6,381 bases of DNA from an uncultured Clostridia bacterium (GCA_946615785.1 CAMOIA010000096.1:1-6381); one strand, 5' to 3'. Counted from the stretch's first letter, positions 1-5,351 are shown. Numbers and translations are program-made. The notes: generated by a model from the letters alone, not told the origin.

Positions 1-569
1 TGCAGGCGCAGCAGGATCAGCTCGCCTACCAGCAGGGCCGCATCGACGCGCTGATCGGGGTGCGCACCGACATCATCCAGACCCTGAGCGTGGCGCTCAC
101 ACGGGCGAACCTGAACACGCAGATCGACCCGAATACGGGCGATATTCTGCTTGAAAGCACCATATTGTTCGACAAATCCTCAAGCGTCATCAGCCAGGAA
201 GGCCAGGCCTTCCTTTCCAGCTTCCTGCCGGTGTACCTGAGCGTGCTGCTCAGCGACCAGTACCGGGATTATGTGGCGGAAATCGTGATCGAGGGCCACG
301 CGGACAGCGACGGCACCTACCAGAACAACATCAACTACGCCTCCGACCGCGCCAAGGCGGTGGCGAGGTTCTGCCTGGACCTGAACATGACGCAAAGCCA
401 GCGCGCCATGCTGCAGAAGCTGATGACCGTGTCCAGCCGGTCCTCCGCGGACGTGATCTACCGCGCCGACGGCAGCGAGGACAAGGACGCCAGCCGCCGC
501 GTGGTGTTCAAATTCCGCATGCGCGACGCGGAGATGATCGAGGAACTGAACCGGCTTCTGTCCCAGTAA
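1..569 (+). CDS. OmpA/MotB-type peptidoglycan-binding protein with upstream coiled coil (5' partial)
   Basis: The frame is open to the left edge (first complete codon at position 3), so the true start lies outside the window and the GTG at 60 is only an internal valine. The visible 188 residues begin with a Gln-rich, heptad-like stretch, probably the end of a coiled coil, then about residues 48-173 form an OmpA-like domain. That domain has an ILFD strand near residue 54, GHADSDG at 98-104 and an N-x-x-Y-A-S-D-R-A helix start. Asp101 and Arg116 fit the two positions that bind diaminopimelate in OmpA-family domains. The domain ends with the usual RRVVFKF strand. By family knowledge it should anchor to peptidoglycan on the outer face of the membrane. 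MotB, ZorB-like and other stator-type proteins share this domain, but any membrane segment or partner channel would lie upstream and cannot be seen. It is probably co-transcribed with the dipeptidase 24 nt downstream. Confidence 0.85.
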   Translation, partial: QAQQDQLAYQQGRIDALIGVRTDIIQTLSVALTRANLNTQIDPNTGDILLESTILFDKSSSVISQEGQAFLSSFLPVYLSVLLSDQYRDYVAEIVIEGHADSDGTYQNNINYASDRAKAVARFCLDLNMTQSQRAMLQKLMTVSSRSSADVIYRADGSEDKDASRRVVFKFRMRDAEMIEELNRLLSQ

Positions 570-593
570 GCGTGGGAGAAAAACATAAAGACC

Positions 594-1355
594 ATGACGA
601 ATGCAAAAAAAGCCGCCCTGGCGGCGTGCCTTCTGTGCCTGCTTTGCTGCCTTCCTGCGTTTGCCGAACAGACGGACGCGGAGGCCTACAGGGTATCGGA
701 CGAAACGACGGAGAACGGGGGAAACGGGGAAATGCCGCTGGCCTATGACCTGCCCGAAGGGTTTGTGTACGTGCGGGACGTGATCCCGGACGTGATCGAG
801 GAAATGCGCTACGCGACCGAGCACAATTTCACCGGGATGGTGGTGGACGGGTACGAAGCGGGCGCCGCGATCCTGACGAAGGAAGCGGCCCTTGCGCTGA
901 AGGAGGCGGCGGACGCCCTGCGCCTTGACGGGTACCGGGTGAAGATCTTCGACGCCTACCGCCCCAGGCGCGCGGTGCGCTTTTTCGTCGACTGGTCAAA
1001 GACGGACGACATGCGCATGCGGGACGAGTTTTATCCCGAATTCAAAAATAAAAAGCTCCTGGTGGACCAGGGCTATATCGCGAGAAATTCCGCCCACACG
1101 CGCGGGAGCGCAATCGACATGACCATCGTGTATGCCAACGGGACGGAAGTGGACATGGGCACCTGCTTTGATTATTTCGGCAAAAAGGCCTGGCACGGGG
1201 CCTCGGGGCTGACGCAGGAGCAGACCGAAATGCGGGCGCTGCTTCGAAGCGTGATGGAAAGCTGCGGGTTCAAGGCCTTCGAGCACGAATGGTGGCACTA
1301 CCGGCTGTACCTGGAGCCGTACAAGGGCGAGGGGTTCGACTTCATCGTGCACTGA
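594..1355 (+). CDS. VanX/DdpX-like D-Ala-D-Ala dipeptidase (peptidase M15D), exported
   Basis: A 253-residue zinc dipeptidase that should hydrolyse D-alanyl-D-alanine. The family signature is complete: YATEHNFTG at 73-81, DAYRP at 120-124 (the arginine that stabilises the transition state), SAHTRGSAID at 166-175 giving zinc ligands His168 and Asp175, and EWWH at 232-235 giving catalytic Glu232 and zinc ligand His235. The N-terminus has two lysines (5-6), a hydrophobic core (7-20) and an A-F-A cleavage site after residue 24. A Gly/Asn/Glu-rich linker follows to about residue 50. Export distinguishes it from the cytoplasmic VanX of glycopeptide-resistance operons and resembles periplasmic Salmonella PcgL. 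The ATG at 594 is chosen because it supplies the signal peptide. Its likely Shine-Dalgarno, GGGAG at 574-578, sits rather far away (15 nt). No vanH, vanA or sensor genes are visible nearby. The 3' end overlaps the convergent exonuclease gene. Confidence 0.9.
   Translation: MTNAKKAALAACLLCLLCCLPAFAEQTDAEAYRVSDETTENGGNGEMPLAYDLPEGFVYVRDVIPDVIEEMRYATEHNFTGMVVDGYEAGAAILTKEAALALKEAADALRLDGYRVKIFDAYRPRRAVRFFVDWSKTDDMRMRDEFYPEFKNKKLLVDQGYIARNSAHTRGSAIDMTIVYANGTEVDMGTCFDYFGKKAWHGASGLTQEQTEMRALLRSVMESCGFKAFEHEWWHYRLYLEPYKGEGFDFIVH
1044..1073 (-). terminator. Candidate intrinsic terminator for the leftward exonuclease transcript, inside the dipeptidase gene
   Basis: Read on the minus strand, CCTGG (1071-1067), loop TCCA and CCAGG (1062-1058) form a 5-bp stem. 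A further GC/GC pair (1073-1072 with 1056-1055) closes across one bulged A. TTTTTATTTTT (1054-1044) follows directly. This has the layout of a rho-independent terminator. It lies about 270 nt beyond the exonuclease stop codon and within codons 151-160 of the dipeptidase gene. The A-rich plus-strand run also encodes Lys-Asn-Lys-Lys, so part of the pattern may come from protein constraint. Confidence 0.5.
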
Positions 1356-1920
1356 CGCGCTTTGGGAGGAGGGTCTTCTGATCCCTCAGGTCGTATACGC
1401 GCCTGCAGGCTTCGTACGCGCCCTGAAACCGGAGGCAGCGGATCAGGATGCCGGCGCAGGCGTCGCTGTCGCTGGAGGCGATGTGATGCTCAAGCGCAAT
1501 GCCAAGGGCACGGGAAACGGTGTCGAGCCGGTGATCCGGAAGGTTCGGAAAGCATTTGCGGCTCAGGCGCACGGTGCACACATAGGGACGCTGCCGCTCC
1601 CAGGCGATGCCGTAATCCTGCAGGCAGGAGGAGAGCACCCGAAGGTCGAAGGGCGCGTTGTGCGCGCACAGCACGCCGAATTCCATGAGGGGCCGAAGGT
1701 CTGGCCAGAGGTCTGAGAAGGTGGGCTTGTCCCGAACGTCCTCAGGGCGGATGCCGGTGAGGGATATGTTAAACGGGTCGAACCTCGTTTCCGGGTTGAT
1801 CAGCGTGGCAAAGCGGCTGACAATGCGCCCGTTTTCCACCAGCGTGACGCCGATGGAGGACATGCGGTCGTTCCAGGCGTTCGGCGTTTCGACGTCGAAT
1901 ACGGTGAATCTTTCAGTCAT
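1342..1920 (-). CDS. DEDDh-family 3'-5' exonuclease (DnaQ/PolC epsilon-like)
   Basis: A 192-residue single-domain exonuclease of the RNase T/DnaQ fold, which removes nucleotides from 3' ends using two metal ions. The catalytic set is visible: Asp9 and Glu11 in FDVETPN (Exo I), Asp92 in CAHNAPFD (Exo II), and His146 with Asp151 in HHIASSD (Exo III, with the usual five-residue step). ISLTGIRPEDV at 52-62 matches the typical post-Exo I segment of PolC-like exonucleases. No polymerase, helicase or GIY-YIG domain is attached, so it could act in proofreading, repair or RNA turnover; the sequence does not say which. The ATG at 1920 follows AAGGAGG (1934-1928) by 7 nt. The gene is monocistronic within the window, has its own promoter, and its last codons overlap the end of the convergent dipeptidase gene. 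Confidence 0.88.
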   Translation of the reverse strand: MTERFTVFDVETPNAWNDRMSSIGVTLVENGRIVSRFATLINPETRFDPFNISLTGIRPEDVRDKPTFSDLWPDLRPLMEFGVLCAHNAPFDLRVLSSCLQDYGIAWERQRPYVCTVRLSRKCFPNLPDHRLDTVSRALGIALEHHIASSDSDACAGILIRCLRFQGAYEACRRVYDLRDQKTLLPKRVSAR

Positions 1921-1943
1921 ACCCCGGCCTCCTTTTCCTCCGC

Positions 1944-1973
1944 ATTATACCAGAGGACGGGGCCGGATGTAAA
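1944..1973 (-). promoter_or_regulatory. Sigma-A-type promoter for the exonuclease gene, extended -10
   Basis: On the minus strand, TTTACA (1973-1968; 5 of 6 matches to the consensus -35) is followed by an 18-nt spacer and a perfect TATAAT (1949-1944) preceded by TG plus one base, an extended -10. The start point would fall near 1937, leaving a leader of only about 17 nt that still holds the AAGGAGG ribosome binding site and leads to the ATG at 1920. Confidence 0.75.
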
Positions 1974-1976
1974 TGC

Positions 1977-2001
1977 GCCGCGAAAAGCGGCTTTTTCTTT
2001 T
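1977..2001 (+). terminator. Rightward intrinsic terminator between the divergent promoters
   Basis: GCCGC (1977-1981), loop GAAAA and GCGGC (1987-1991) form a perfect 5-bp GC stem followed at once by TTTTTCTTTT (1992-2001), a canonical rho-independent terminator on the plus strand. No plus-strand gene ends nearby. The nearest one is the dipeptidase gene, 622 nt upstream, with the oppositely oriented exonuclease gene between. The terminator ends just before the -35 box of the next operon, so it would insulate that operon from read-through. On the minus strand no T-run follows, so it acts in one direction. Confidence 0.7.
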
Positions 2002-2003
2002 GC

Positions 2004-2032
2004 TTTACGCAAGGGGTTTCCTGTGCTAAAAT
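2004..2032 (+). promoter_or_regulatory. Promoter of the M50-scpA-scpB-desulfurase operon, extended -10
   Basis: TTTACG (2004-2009; 4 of 6 to the -35 consensus), a 17-nt spacer and TAAAAT (2027-2032; 5 of 6) preceded by TG plus one base (2024-2026). The start would lie near 2039, giving a leader of about 25 nt that contains GAGGTGA. It is the only convincing promoter I see for the four-gene operon. Confidence 0.7.
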
Positions 2033-2049
2033 ATGCTATCTTTCCCTGT

Positions 2050-2056
2050 GAGGTGA
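2050..2056 (+). promoter_or_regulatory. Ribosome binding site fixing a TTG start for the M50 protease
   Basis: GAGGTGA ends 7 nt before TTG at 2064. That spacing favours this TTG over later in-frame candidates (TTG 2070, TTG 2076, ATG 2088), which lie 13, 19 and 31 nt from the site. Confidence 0.65.
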
Positions 2057-2063
2057 CAAGCGG

Positions 2064-2855
2064 TTGCTTTTGCATTTGACTTCGCTGATGGACGATCCCC
2101 TGTCCTTCATCATTAACCTTCTGTACCTGATTCCCGCGATCCTGGTGTCGCTCACCCTGCACGAGCTTTCCCACGGATATGTGGCGCTGCGCTGCGGCGA
2201 CCCCACCGCGCAGATGCTCGGCAGGCTTTCCTTTAACCCCATGCGCCACCTGGACCCGATCGGCACGGCTTCCATGCTGCTCATCGGCATCGGCTGGGCA
2301 AAGCCGGTGCCGGTGAACCCGCGCAATTACAAAAACTTCAAGCGGGACGATATCCTGGTGTCGGGCGCGGGGATCGCCATGAACCTTTTGCTCTTTTTCG
2401 TCGGCACGGTGCTTGCGGTGCTGTGCGCGCGGCTGATGCTGACAGACGACATCCTTTCCCAGATCGGCGGAAGCCGGCTTTTCATGCGGGCATCGATGTT
2501 CGCGCCGGAAACGGTGGGGGAGATTCTGCTGGACTGGAGCCGCAGGACGGACATTCTGCAAAGGGCGTGGCTTCAGTACCCGTACCGCTTTCTGAACGTG
2601 TTCTGCCAGGTGAACGCGAGCCTTGCCATATTCAATTTCCTGCCGGTGCCGCCGCTGGACGGGTATCACATTTTCAACGACATCCTCTTCGGCGGCCGCA
2701 TCCGGATCACCCGGCGGGTGATGCAGGTTGTGCTCATTGCGTTCCTTGTGATCAATTTTGCGACGGACTGGATCTCAACGGTGATCTACTACGCGGTGAC
2801 GGGGCTGCAGAACGCGGCGCTGTTTGTGGTCCTGCCGCTCTTTGGGATGGCGTAA
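2064..2855 (+). CDS. Site-2 protease family intramembrane metalloprotease (peptidase M50)
   Basis: A 263-residue polytopic membrane protein of the M50 site-2 protease family, which cleaves peptide bonds within or near the membrane using zinc. HELSH at 33-37 gives zinc ligands His33 and His37 and catalytic Glu34, inside a first hydrophobic helix (about 14-32). GRLSFNPMRHLDPIGT (53-68) is the conserved segment after it. SGAGIAMNL (100-108) starts another helix, and NFLPVPPLDG (191-200) brings the third ligand, Asp199. A final hydrophobic stretch covers about 220-260. There is no PDZ or CBS domain, which fits the compact YwhC-like subgroup often found just upstream of scpA in Firmicutes. Its substrate is unknown. 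The TTG start rests on the GAGGTGA site. It is the first gene of its operon, and its stop codon is one nucleotide from the scpA start. Confidence 0.88.
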   Translation: MLLHLTSLMDDPLSFIINLLYLIPAILVSLTLHELSHGYVALRCGDPTAQMLGRLSFNPMRHLDPIGTASMLLIGIGWAKPVPVNPRNYKNFKRDDILVSGAGIAMNLLLFFVGTVLAVLCARLMLTDDILSQIGGSRLFMRASMFAPETVGEILLDWSRRTDILQRAWLQYPYRFLNVFCQVNASLAIFNFLPVPPLDGYHIFNDILFGGRIRITRRVMQVVLIAFLVINFATDWISTVIYYAVTGLQNAALFVVLPLFGMA

Positions 2856-2856
2856 G

Positions 2857-3645
2857 ATGGCGATAACCTATCATTTAAGCCAGTTTGACGGGCCGCTGGA
2901 CATGCTGCTCTTCCTGATCGGGAAGGCGAAGATCGACATCCGGGACATTTTTGTATCCGAGGTGACCGATCAGTACATCAGATCCGTGCAGGAAGCGAAC
3001 GACCTGGACATGGACGACGCGAGCGCGTTCATCACCATGGCGGCGACGCTGATCGAGATCAAGAGCCGCTCCCTTCTGCCAAAGCCCCCGGTCACGGAGG
3101 AGGGGGAGGACCCGGAGCAGGCCCTGATCCGCCAGCTGGAGGAATACCAGAAATTCAAGGAGGCCTCGAAGGAACTGCACGACCTTGAAGGGGCCGCGGC
3201 GCGGATGTTTGCAAAGCTTCCGGAGGAATACCCGCTGCCCCCGCCGACGTTCGAGCTGACGGGCCTTACGATGGAGCGGCTGATGGAGGCGTTCAGGCGC
3301 GTGCTCGAGCGCGCCGAGGCGCAGACCGGGGAGGAGAACACCTTCACCGGGCGCCGCATCATCCGGGACCTGTACGACGTGCCGGGCTGCATCCGGCATA
3401 TCCTCAGGAAGGTCAGAAAAGGCCGCACGCATTTTTACGAGCTGTTTTCAAACCACCCGACAAGAAACGAGGTGGTGACGCTCTTCCTTGCGCTGCTGGA
3501 GCTTCTTAGGCTCGGGCAGGTGCGGGCGGAGCAGAGCGCGGTGTACGACGACATCGTGCTTGTAAAAGGAGACGGCAAAGCGAACGGCGGGGCGGCAAAG
3601 GAGGAAAAACTTTTTGACAGTGAAGGAAATGGCGAGGGCCATTGA
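2857..3645 (+). CDS. scpA: Segregation and condensation protein A (kleisin subunit)
   Basis: This 262-residue kleisin bridges the Smc head and neck and binds an ScpB dimer in the Smc-ScpAB condensin that organises and separates chromosomes on the nucleoid. The N-terminal domain opens with FDGPLDMLLFLI (10-21), then KIDIRDI and VTDQYI, all hallmarks of ScpA. FITMAATLIEIKSRSLLP (58-75) is the helix contacting Smc. The acidic Glu-rich linker at about 80-115 likely wraps ScpB, and the C-terminal winged helix covers about 197-236 (VVTLFLALLELLRLGQV). The ATG at 2857 is preferred over an upstream in-frame start at 2824 because family homology begins at MAITYHL and the earlier codons lie inside the protease gene. 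Only a weak GGGATGG precedes it, so translation is probably coupled to the protease gene. Residues 237-262 are a low-complexity hydrophilic tail that partly overlaps scpB. Confidence 0.95.
   Translation: MAITYHLSQFDGPLDMLLFLIGKAKIDIRDIFVSEVTDQYIRSVQEANDLDMDDASAFITMAATLIEIKSRSLLPKPPVTEEGEDPEQALIRQLEEYQKFKEASKELHDLEGAAARMFAKLPEEYPLPPPTFELTGLTMERLMEAFRRVLERAEAQTGEENTFTGRRIIRDLYDVPGCIRHILRKVRKGRTHFYELFSNHPTRNEVVTLFLALLELLRLGQVRAEQSAVYDDIVLVKGDGKANGGAAKEEKLFDSEGNGEGH
3597..3604 (+). promoter_or_regulatory. Ribosome binding site for scpB, inside scpA
   Basis: AAAGGAGG lies 9 nt before TTG at 3614 and supports that start over GTG 3620 (15 nt) and ATG 3629 (24 nt). In the scpA frame the same bases encode Lys-Glu-Glu in its tail. 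Confidence 0.75.
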
Positions 3646-4159
3646 AGCGATTCTGTTCGTGACCGGCGAGCCGCAGGAGCTCGCCACCTTTCAGACCGTG
3701 TTTGACGCGAAGGAACTGGAGGTGCGCCAGGCCGTGGACCTGCTTTCGGAGGAGAGCATGCGCGACGGGCGCGGCATCGTGCTCAAGCGCTTCGGCGACC
3801 ATGTGCAACTGACCACGCGGCCGGAATTCGCGCCGTATATCGAAAAGCTGCTGCAGCCGGTGCAGAAGCAGTCGCTCTCCCAGTCGGCGCTGGAAACGCT
3901 TTCGATCATCGCCTACAAGCAGCCGATCACGAAGCTGGAGGTGGAGGCGATCCGCGGGGTGAAGTGCGATTATTCCATCCAGTCCCTCGTGAACAAGGAC
4001 CTGATCGCGGAGGTGGGAAGGAAGGAGACGGTCGGAAGGCCCATTCTGTACGGCACGACCGACCATTTCCTGAGCCATTTCGGCCTGGAGAGCCTGGAGA
4101 ATCTGCCCGACGTGCCCATGGCGAAGGACGAAGAGGAAGAAGAAACGCTCGTGCCGTGA
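3614..4159 (+). CDS. scpB: Segregation and condensation protein B
   Basis: A 181-residue protein with two winged-helix domains that dimerises and embraces the ScpA linker in the Smc-ScpAB complex. The N-terminal domain starts with MARAIEAILFVTGEP (6-20), the usual ScpB opening. The second domain holds the most recognisable block, ALETLSIIAYKQPITK followed by EAIRGV (92-116), then GRKETVGRP (135-143) and LYGTT (145-149). The tail after residue 168 is acidic (a run of Glu), as in many Firmicute homologues, and the length is normal. The TTG at 3614 is chosen because of the well-spaced AAAGGAGG; it makes the gene overlap scpA by 32 nt, a sign of coupled, balanced synthesis of partners. The desulfurase gene follows 14 nt after the stop. 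Confidence 0.94.
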   Translation: MTVKEMARAIEAILFVTGEPQELATFQTVFDAKELEVRQAVDLLSEESMRDGRGIVLKRFGDHVQLTTRPEFAPYIEKLLQPVQKQSLSQSALETLSIIAYKQPITKLEVEAIRGVKCDYSIQSLVNKDLIAEVGRKETVGRPILYGTTDHFLSHFGLESLENLPDVPMAKDEEEEETLVP

Positions 4160-4160
4160 C

Positions 4161-4166
4161 GGGAGG
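4161..4166 (+). promoter_or_regulatory. Ribosome binding site fixing a GTG start for the desulfurase
   Basis: GGGAGG directly follows the scpB stop codon and ends 7 nt before GTG at 4174. The reading frame is open further upstream to 3964, but that part lies in scpB and shows no family similarity, so GTG 4174 is the start. Confidence 0.8.
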
Positions 4167-4173
4167 AAAACAC

Positions 4174-5325
4174 GTGAAACGCATTTATCTGGACCACGCG
4201 GCCTCCTCGCCCCTTTCAAAGGCCGCGCTTGAAAAAATGCTGCCGTATCTGACGGAAAATTACGGAAACCCTTCGGCCATCCACGCCTTCGGACGGGAGG
4301 CCAGGCGGGGCGTCGAGGAGGCCAGGGGGACCATTGCGGATGTGATCGGGGCGCACCCGGACGAGATCTATTTCACCTCCGGCGGCTCTGAAAGCGATTC
4401 TTGGGCCGTCATGGAGGGCAGCCGGGCAAAGGATCGGCGCATGCACGTGATCACGAGCGCGGTCGAGCACAAGGCGGTCTTGAACAGCTGCCGCGCGCTT
4501 GAAAAGCAGGGCTTCCGCGTCACATACCTTGCGCCGGACGCGGACGGGGTGATCCCGGCGAACGCCGTTCGGGACGCGATCGGCGAAAACACCGGCCTGG
4601 TTTCTGTGATGACGGCGAACAACGAAATCGGCACCCTGCAGCCGATCGAAGAAATCGGGGAAATCTGCGCGGAGAGGAACGTGCTTTTCCACACGGACGC
4701 CGTGCAGGCGCTGGGCGCGCTTCCCATCCGGGTGGAAAAAATGGGCGTGCACCTGCTTTCGGCTTCCGCGCACAAATTTCACGGGCCCAAGGGCGTCGGC
4801 TTTCTGTACATAAGGCGCGGCGTGAAGCTGCAGAGCCGCATTTTCGGCGGGCAGCAGGAGCACGGAAGGCGCGCGGGCACGGAAAACGCGGCGGGCATCG
4901 TGGGCATGGCGGCGGCGCTCAGGGAAGCGGAGGACAGGCGGGAGCAGAACTGCGCGCACATGCGCTTTGTCAGGGACGCGATGCTGTGCTTCGTGATGCG
5001 GGAAATCCCCGGCGCGCACCTGAACGGGAGCTTCACAAAGCGGCTGCCTGGCAATCTGAACCTGCGGTTTGACGGGATCGACGCGCAGGCGCTGATCATG
5101 CGCCTGGACATGGCGGGCATCGCCGCCTCGGCGGGCTCGGCGTGCATGGCGGGCGCGGTGGAGGTTTCGCATGTGCTCAGGGCCGTCGGGCTTGACGGGG
5201 ACGCGGCCGCGTCCAGCGTCCGGCTGACGCTTTCTGCCGATACGACCCTTGAAGAGGGGCTTGAGGCCGTGCGGGTGCTGAAGGAAAATGTTTTTTCCAT
5301 GCGCTTGCTTTGCCCCTCGCCTTGA
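4174..5325 (+). CDS. Cysteine desulfurase, type I (NifS/IscS-like), PLP-dependent
   Basis: A 383-residue fold-type I aminotransferase-class enzyme that turns cysteine into alanine and a protein-bound persulfide for Fe-S clusters, tRNA thiolation or cofactors. IYLDHAAS at 4-11 is the standard start. Cofactor-site residues are His99 (VEHK), the Asn pair 149-150 in NNEIGT, Asp175 and Gln178 in HTDAVQ, and the Schiff-base Lys201 in SAHKFHGPKG. The mobile loop carries the nucleophile Cys324 in AGSACMAG (320-327), followed by SHVL, which places it in type I rather than SufS-type. That loop differs slightly from the common SSGSACTSG. No IscU, MnmA or ThiI gene is adjacent, so the acceptor cannot be named. 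It is the last gene of the operon behind scpB, and its stop codon overlaps the glnN promoter. Confidence 0.92.
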   Translation: MKRIYLDHAASSPLSKAALEKMLPYLTENYGNPSAIHAFGREARRGVEEARGTIADVIGAHPDEIYFTSGGSESDSWAVMEGSRAKDRRMHVITSAVEHKAVLNSCRALEKQGFRVTYLAPDADGVIPANAVRDAIGENTGLVSVMTANNEIGTLQPIEEIGEICAERNVLFHTDAVQALGALPIRVEKMGVHLLSASAHKFHGPKGVGFLYIRRGVKLQSRIFGGQQEHGRRAGTENAAGIVGMAAALREAEDRREQNCAHMRFVRDAMLCFVMREIPGAHLNGSFTKRLPGNLNLRFDGIDAQALIMRLDMAGIAASAGSACMAGAVEVSHVLRAVGLDGDAAASSVRLTLSADTTLEEGLEAVRVLKENVFSMRLLCPSP

Positions 5326-5351
5326 CATGCTTTTTCGCGATTGCGTATAAT
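5322..5351 (+). promoter_or_regulatory. Consensus sigma-A promoter of glnN
   Basis: TTGACA (5322-5327) and TATAAT (5346-5351) both match the consensus perfectly, separated by 18 nt. The -35 box contains the TGA stop codon of the desulfurase gene. The start would be near 5358, giving a leader of about 43 nt. No terminator precedes it, so read-through from the upstream operon is also possible. I see no GlnR/TnrA-type operator. Confidence 0.82.

Noticed and set aside
60..62. GTG as the start of the OmpA-domain gene
   Set aside because: The frame continues upstream to the window edge with coiled-coil-like codons, no Shine-Dalgarno precedes the GTG, and OmpA-domain proteins of this type need an N-terminal membrane part.
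1..569. Zorya defence system (ZorB-like protein)
   Set aside because: The OmpA/MotB-type domain alone is shared by many proteins. No zorC, zorD or zorE gene follows, the neighbour is a dipeptidase, and any zorA would lie outside the window.
602..629. Lipobox-like L-A-A-C at residues 9-12 of the dipeptidase
   Set aside because: The hydrophobic segment before Cys12 is too short and the hydrophobic core continues after it. The A-F-A site at residue 24 fits an ordinary Sec signal better.
594..1355. Part of a vancomycin-resistance operon
   Set aside because: No ligase, dehydrogenase or two-component genes are seen, and the enzyme has an export signal, which does not suit depletion of the cytoplasmic D-Ala-D-Ala pool.
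1369..1387. Hairpin GAGGGTC / GATCCCTC just past the dipeptidase stop
   Set aside because: The stem is reasonable (7 bp with one bulge, loop TTCT), but no T-run follows on either strand, so it is not a convincing terminator.
1362..1972. Several plus-strand open frames opposite the exonuclease gene
   Set aside because: They are Arg- or Gly-rich with no domain, while the minus strand shows all five DEDDh residues, a ribosome binding site and a promoter.
5283..5298. GGAAAA/TTTTCC inverted repeat near the end of the desulfurase gene as a terminator
   Set aside because: The stem is AT-rich, is not followed by a T-tract, and lies within the coding sequence.
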